NCBI GenBank assembly: GCA_947359465.1
Contig: OX375881.1
Location: forward strand, 72,811,914 to 72,875,913
DNA: 64,000 nucleotides
Source: Metellina segmentata
Lineage: Eukaryota; Arthropoda; Arachnida; Araneae; Tetragnathidae
Reading direction: 5' to 3'
Shown: positions 59,365 to 64,000 of the stretch, piece by piece
Layout of the letters: each line of letters opens with the position of its first letter
Position numbering within the stretch: position 1 is the stretch's first letter
Program-made: the position numbers and the translations under genes
Notes under the pieces: generated by a model
Databases searched by the model: none
What the model was told of the DNA's origin: nothing
What the model saw: the letters and a program-made list of their open reading frames with translations, nothing else

Positions 59365-59998
59365 TCTATATATATAATTCTCTTACGTGGCACGCAAAAA
59401 AGACGTTATTTGTTATCGCGTTTTGGCAACATTGTACAATTGTTTGTTTATCACGAAGCCTCGCGCTTCAATTGAATTTATAGCGTTATCGGATGAAATT
59501 TTATTGAAAAAAAAATGAAATTTAGTCAAGCTGTTGCAGTTAACAATAGAAATCAAAGAAGCCATTTACAAAAAAGTCCTTTTCAGGTCCTTTATAGTTC
59601 AACAAGACGTTTGCACTACAACTTTCGACAGCTAACTCAATGAAAAAGCGTGGGTGGCTCGAGTGCAGGGGTAAATGTACAAACAAACAACATGCTGGGT
59701 ATTCAATTTCCAAAGCATCGCTCACATTTTGAGTCAAAATTTGCTCAAAGTTTTCATTTGAATTCTGATTCTATAGGTACTGTATATATCTTTTCTGAAA
59801 AACAACAAAAAAAATTTAGATTTGAAAAATATATTTTTGTTGGAATATCATATTTTGTAAATAATCACCTCTGCTAGGACACATGTCTTCATTGATGCGA
59901 GCGAAGCGAGCATAGGTTCGCGCAGCAAACCAATGAGGATTGCGAAGCAATCATCAGGGGTTTGGAGAGTGTTAGCGAGCAGGGGGCGGGCCCCCTAG
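59365..59998 (+). mobile_element. Helitron/Helentron-like non-autonomous element, copy A
   Basis: Begins TCTATATATATAATTCTCTT, ends with the hairpin AGGGGG-CGGG-CCCCCT directly followed by AG (CTAG end), and sits between A (59364) and T (59999): TC start, 3' hairpin, CTRR end and A/T insertion are the rolling-circle transposon hallmarks. Before the 3' end are three further small palindromes (GCGAGCGAAGCGAGC; GGTTCGCGCAGCAAACC; ATTGCGAAGCAAT). It is about 85 percent identical by eye to copy B along its whole length. No Rep/helicase frame is present, so it depends on an autonomous partner. Confidence 0.88.
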
Positions 59999-61189
59999 TA
60001 CTCTAAATTTATACACTGCTATCAAAATACCCGACCTTACTCGGTTTGAATTGGTTTACTCTAGATTGAAGAGATGATCAAAATGCATAATGACTTACGT
60101 TTTTCGTAGAATAAAATAATATTTAACCCCTTTTATAATTTCTACCATTTACTTTGGACACAAATCTTACACATGCATATCCATTCATGTAATACATTTC
60201 ACATAGATCGCACCCTTGCTGTATGACAAAGCTACAAAATGACTAAAGGTGACATTAAGGTTACTACTACAAAATACGATTTTGAGGGAAATTTGTAATT
60301 CCCTTTCTTAAGTTCTTTTCATGTTCAATTCAATTAACAAAAACGACGATTTACGGCGAGTCATAGTCAACAAAACAATATTTATTTACTTGTAGCGCTC
60401 TTGCATCCGGCAAGCGATATTCTAGAATTTCGCAATCTTCTCCGTTATCATGACAAAGATTTTTTTTTTAATGTCTGAAAAGTGATAGTTCGGATTTTTT
60501 AAACATTATTATTCTTTCAATAACGGCATTATTCTTTCAATAATAGCATAATTACACTAAAAATTTGTTTTTTCTGACTTACCTGCCACTTCATGTCCAA
60601 TACTTCGTGGTGGTGTTGCGTGTGATGAAAAATAAACACAATTTATTAAAATAATAAATATTAAAAAAGAGAACCAAAGAAAACAGCGAAATAAAACAAA
60701 TTAAAATATGTCGGGGAAAAGTTTTTCTAAAGACATTAATTTGTGGTTCCTTTTTAATCTCTTGATCTCGCAGTTGCCACAACTTACTACTAAAAAGTGC
60801 ACAAAATTTAAAAATGCGAATTTAACTTAGACAAAAGAAACACGAGTTTCCGTTTTATTGCCGTTCGTTAAAACACATTGTCTGTCCCCAATTTTTGGAA
60901 ATCATGTACATTGCGCATAGAACAAAAATAAAACTCAAAATAAATAAAGTATCATAGCTGAAATTCCATAAAAACTTTTTTTTTGAAAAATGATTGGTTT
61001 TTAAGCAGTACTGGTAAAGCAAATCAAAGTAATCGCAACACTCAATATACATTCCAATTTTTCCAAAACTATCAAATTATGATTGTTTTAAGTATACTTA
61101 CTTTGGTGTTTTAGCATGAAACTCATCTAAATGTAACAACAAAAAATATTTAATTGTGCATCCACTATACTAATAGATAATGTATAAAG
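59999..61189. other. AT-rich stretch, nothing recognised
   Basis: Contains a small direct duplication TTATTCTTTCAATAA at about 60508 and 60530. No gene seen. Confidence 0.45.
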
Positions 61190-61525
61190 TAAAACGTATT
61201 AAAATCCAATATCCGGAATAAAATTCATGTGATGAATACACAAACACAAAATCGAACATCGAACAGAAAGACGGACAAACAGACTTTCACAGCCAAATTC
61301 ACTCACTAAATGAAGATAAGTACTCACTGTATGCAAATTTCCATGAAGATATATTAAACCGTGTGGACGTGTATAGGGCACAACATACAGACAGACAGAC
61401 AGTCACCAAACGAGAAAAAAGACGGATTCGGCATAAGAAGGGTCCAAAACGGATAGAAAACTTGAAATGGGTCGAAAACATTCAATGTACAAACAAACAC
61501 TTAATTCTTATTTATATAGATTCAA
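61190..61525 (+). mobile_element. RTE-like 3' end with short ACAG run
   Basis: ATATATTAAACCGTGTGGAC then GTGTATAGGGCACA, a short run of (ACAG)n at 61385-61402, and a terminus CAAACAAACACTTAATTC then TTATTTATATAGATTC, the A/T-rich CAAACACTT...TATATAGAT ending typical of RTE-clade elements. The first part also appears at 49645-49690 before the large ACAG array. Confidence 0.55.
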
Positions 61526-62597
61526 AAAATGTATCATAATTGCATTAAAATAAAGACAGACGCAAAATAAATCATTATTTCGTTTTAAAGCAGCACAAAA
61601 TGGATAAATAGAATGAAATGGAACGAATATATTTAATGTTCAAACACTCCATTTTTGTTTACATAGAATATTTCGAGATTTATTATTACGAGATAAAGCA
61701 AGACTATTATGCATACGACGAATAAAACATTAATTGTCATTAGTTTAATTTAAGTGATATTGTTGGAAATCAAGTACTTTTAAAATATTTGTCGTGAATA
61801 GAAATATTAAAGCTAATTTTGGAATACACAAAAACGTCATAGAAATTCTTAAGCAATTTATGGTTTTAAGAGTGTTTTGTAGTCTAATATTTTCATTTAT
61901 ATGAGAATAAATAAAACGTACCGTTATCGGGTAGTTAGAAAATGAAAATAATTTATAACATAAACTGTAAGAGTAACACAACTTCAATTTAGTGTACAAC
62001 AAATTAGGGATATGTTTTGAATGCAATGGAAAATATTTATCCTATTTAGTAATGAGTGTTTCAGTAGCGATATTCAGTCATATGATCATGACAGAACTTT
62101 GATTTAAAAGTTAAACCAGTGATCTGTTTTATTTACTGCTGTAAATTAAGCTCAGAAGTATTTTAACTTTATGGATACGCAATTATCTATTCAAATTAAA
62201 TTAGGAAAAAAAGTATACGGAAATATTTTAATTTACTTATACTGAAAAGAAATGTTTGTTAATGTTACTTATAAATTCATTTCTTTCATATTTAAAATGA
62301 AAATTATTGCTTTTCGCTGCGATTTTATAGTTTATATCAAGGCTTCAATAAATGTATACTGTGTAAATGAAATTTATCTTCCTATTTCCTACAAAAAGAT
62401 TTGCTTGAAACTTCAACGTTTCCCTGCTAATAGCTATATTTAATTCAAAGTTGTCTGTTCCGAAGTTTCATAACATTGTGGATAAGGTTTTCAAAATATT
62501 TTAATTTAGCTCTAGGAATGTGTTTTAAAATATATAGATCGACAGATCACTACATAATATCTGAGCAGCCAAAATTTTGATTCATTTTATCAATTAA
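61526..62597. other. AT-rich stretch, nothing recognised
   Basis: Short frames at 61745-62026 and 62252-62443 with no recognised domain. Confidence 0.45.
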
Positions 62598-63244
62598 CTA
62601 GGGGGCCCGCCCCCTGCTCGCTAACGCTCGCCAACCCCCGGAGAATTGCTTCGCAATTCTCATTGGTTCGCTGCGCGAACCTATGCTCGCTTCGCTCGCA
62701 TCAATGAAGACACGTGTCCTAGAAGAAGGGATTGATTACAAAATAAGATTTTCCAAAAAAATATTTTTCAAATCTAAATTTGTTGCATTACATAAAAGAT
62801 ATATACAGTACCTCTAGAATCAGAATTTAAATGAAAACTTTGAGCAAATTTTTACTCGCAATGTGGACGCTGCTTTGGAAATTGAATACCCAGCATGTTG
62901 TTTGTGTGTACATTTCCCCAGTACTCGAGCCACCCATACACTTTTTGACTGAGTTTGTTGTCGAAAGTTGTAGTGCATGCGTCTTGTTGTACTATAATTG
63001 TTAGCCTTGAAAAGGACCGTTTTTTAAATAGCCCTGAAAAGATCCTCCGCTTTCTTAGATTTCTATTACAAACCGCAACAGCTCGTCTAAAATTCATTTT
63101 TTTCAATAAAATTTCATCCGATAACACTATAGATTCAAATGAGTCGCGAGGCTCCTAGTAAACAAACAATCGCACAATGTTGCCAAAACGCGGTAACAAA
63201 TAACGTCTTTTTTGCGTACCACGTAAGAGAAATATATATATAGA
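62598..63244 (-). mobile_element. Helitron/Helentron-like non-autonomous element, copy B
   Basis: Minus-strand orientation. It begins TCTATATATATATTTCTCTT (from 63244) and ends ...AGGGGGCGGGCCCCCTAG at 62598, with A before and T after on that strand, as for copy A. The same palindromes precede the 3' end and are better preserved here (GGTTCGCGCAGCGAACC is a perfect stem). A 91-codon minus frame (62852-63127: RRAVAVCNRNLRKRRIFSGL, then NNMLGIQFPKQ) is partly shared with copy A (NNMLGIQFPKH), so it may be a remnant of the parent element's 5' coding region, function unknown. Confidence 0.9.
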
Positions 63245-63589
63245 TAATAAAGTGTTGTGTTAGGTTTCACATATTTTAATCCATTTGCAATAAATACAGC
63301 ATCCATATTTACACAAAGGGATTTCACATCTCCTATTAATGAAATAAAAATTTTCAAAACAATGTAATAGCATTCCATTTATTTATACTGTTGTCAATTC
63401 CTCCCCCTTTTATCCATGGAAAACAGCCCAACTTAATCATTTAACCTTAATTAGATCCTAGAATTCTACTTCCTTCAATTTACCCCATTCCCTTGTTTAC
63501 ATACGATGTGGTATGTTTTGACTCTAAACCGATTTTCATTCATAATTCTGAGTTCTTTTCTATCTACCAGATTTCTTATTGCGTTCTGT
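63245..63589. other. Spacer, nothing recognised
   Basis: AT-rich flank between the Helitron-like element and the SINE. The minus frame 63127-63378 overlaps the Helitron start and is a by-product. Confidence 0.4.
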
Positions 63590-63600
63590 AATCAGACTGA

Positions 63601-63894
63601 CGCTTCGACCTGGCTAAAGACCGTCGTGTTCACTAATGGTGGCTGAGGCACGTTAAATAGGTCGTGGTCACAAAGTCCCCCATGTTCCCATACCAAATCA
63701 ATACCTTTGGGGGTACCTGATCAGGAGGTTATCGGCCTCTGATTGGGATCTAAATTACGATATGTGTGAGTGAATGGATGTGTGAAAGGGACCTTCCTGT
63801 AAAACGGATGAGTCATGCATTAAGAAGTCCAACCCTCCGGGGAAATGGCACCCCCAATTGGGCCATATATTGCCCGCACGACAGCAACAACAAC
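63601..63894 (+). mobile_element. tRNA-derived SINE, copy 3, 5'-truncated, with target-site duplication
   Basis: Plus strand. It starts inside the family body at CGCTTCGACCTGGCTAAAGA (the tRNA head is absent), matches copies 1 and 2 through GGTTATCGGCCTCTGATTGG, and ends with ACGACAGCAACAACAACA, a (CAA)n tail. The end before the tail differs from copies 1-2 (CACCCCCAATTGGGCCATAT), suggesting a subfamily. AATCAGACTGA occurs on both sides (63590-63600 and 63895-63905). Confidence 0.93.
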
Positions 63895-63905
63895 AATCAG
63901 ACTGA

Positions 63906-64000
63906 TTAAAAATGTCATTAGAGTGACTAGCTCTTCTATTTTTGTTTAACACTACTTAATACCTAGCTCCCACAGCTCAATTCAAGCACATTTTTACTAA
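63906..64000. other. Window end, nothing recognised
   Basis: AT-rich sequence after the SINE target duplication. Confidence 0.5.

Overview
This window looks like a piece of a large, AT-rich, intron- or intergene-type animal genome. The organism is most likely an arthropod and probably a chelicerate (spider-like); I infer that from the particular Tc1-like transposase, LINE and SINE lineages I recognise, not from any host gene. No complete host gene, rRNA gene or genuine tRNA gene can be supported. Almost everything recognisable is a transposable element, nearly all broken, set in long AT-rich stretches with tandem duplications and microsatellites.

Layout: (1) 1-8.4 kb holds a TTAA-flanked inverted-repeat DNA transposon with a Mutator/Kolobok-like transposase remnant (1831-3282), a degenerate tandem array, and a short internally deleted Tc1 element with both ends (5003-5566). 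(2) 8.4-13.8 kb is a complete but mutated Ty3/gypsy LTR retrotransposon with two 252-bp LTRs, inserted in a (TA)n microsatellite; the N-terminus of its Gag carries a SAP/DEK-like segment. (3) 14.1-17.3 kb has two Tc1-like elements, the second interrupted by a LINE 3' fragment. (4) 17.4-28.3 kb has a 19-bp tandem repeat, a Helitron-type 3' end, two RTE-like non-autonomous elements, and a Tc1 element with a tRNA-derived SINE nested in it, target-site duplication visible. (5) 29-45.4 kb has an IS630/mariner-type transposase relic, a 123-bp tandem repeat open in both strands, a solo LTR, LINE endonuclease and RNase H fragments, another Tc1 relic, a second TTAA element, a duplicated MITE, a fold-back element and an internally deleted mariner. 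(6) 47-52 kb has tandem duplications, a 2-kb inverted-repeat element containing a 1.4-kb ACAG-type higher-order array, and a second SINE. (7) 56.8-64 kb has an inverted MITE copy, an unrecognised 1.7-kb inverted-repeat transposon with subterminal repeats and an unknown ORF, two complete non-autonomous Helitron/Helentron-like elements (TC...hairpin...CTAG between A and T), and a 5'-truncated third SINE copy.

Relations among parts: the SINE and the LINE fragments end in the same kind of (CAA)n tail, which suggests that this LINE lineage moves the SINE. The ACAG array appears to have grown from a short ACAG run in the 3' region of an RTE-like element seen in simpler form near 61.35 kb. Nested insertions give relative ages: Tc1 before SINE at 24.3-26.2 kb, and Tc1 before LINE at 15.9-17.3 kb.

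All identities come from reading translations and comparing them with remembered families; no database search was run.
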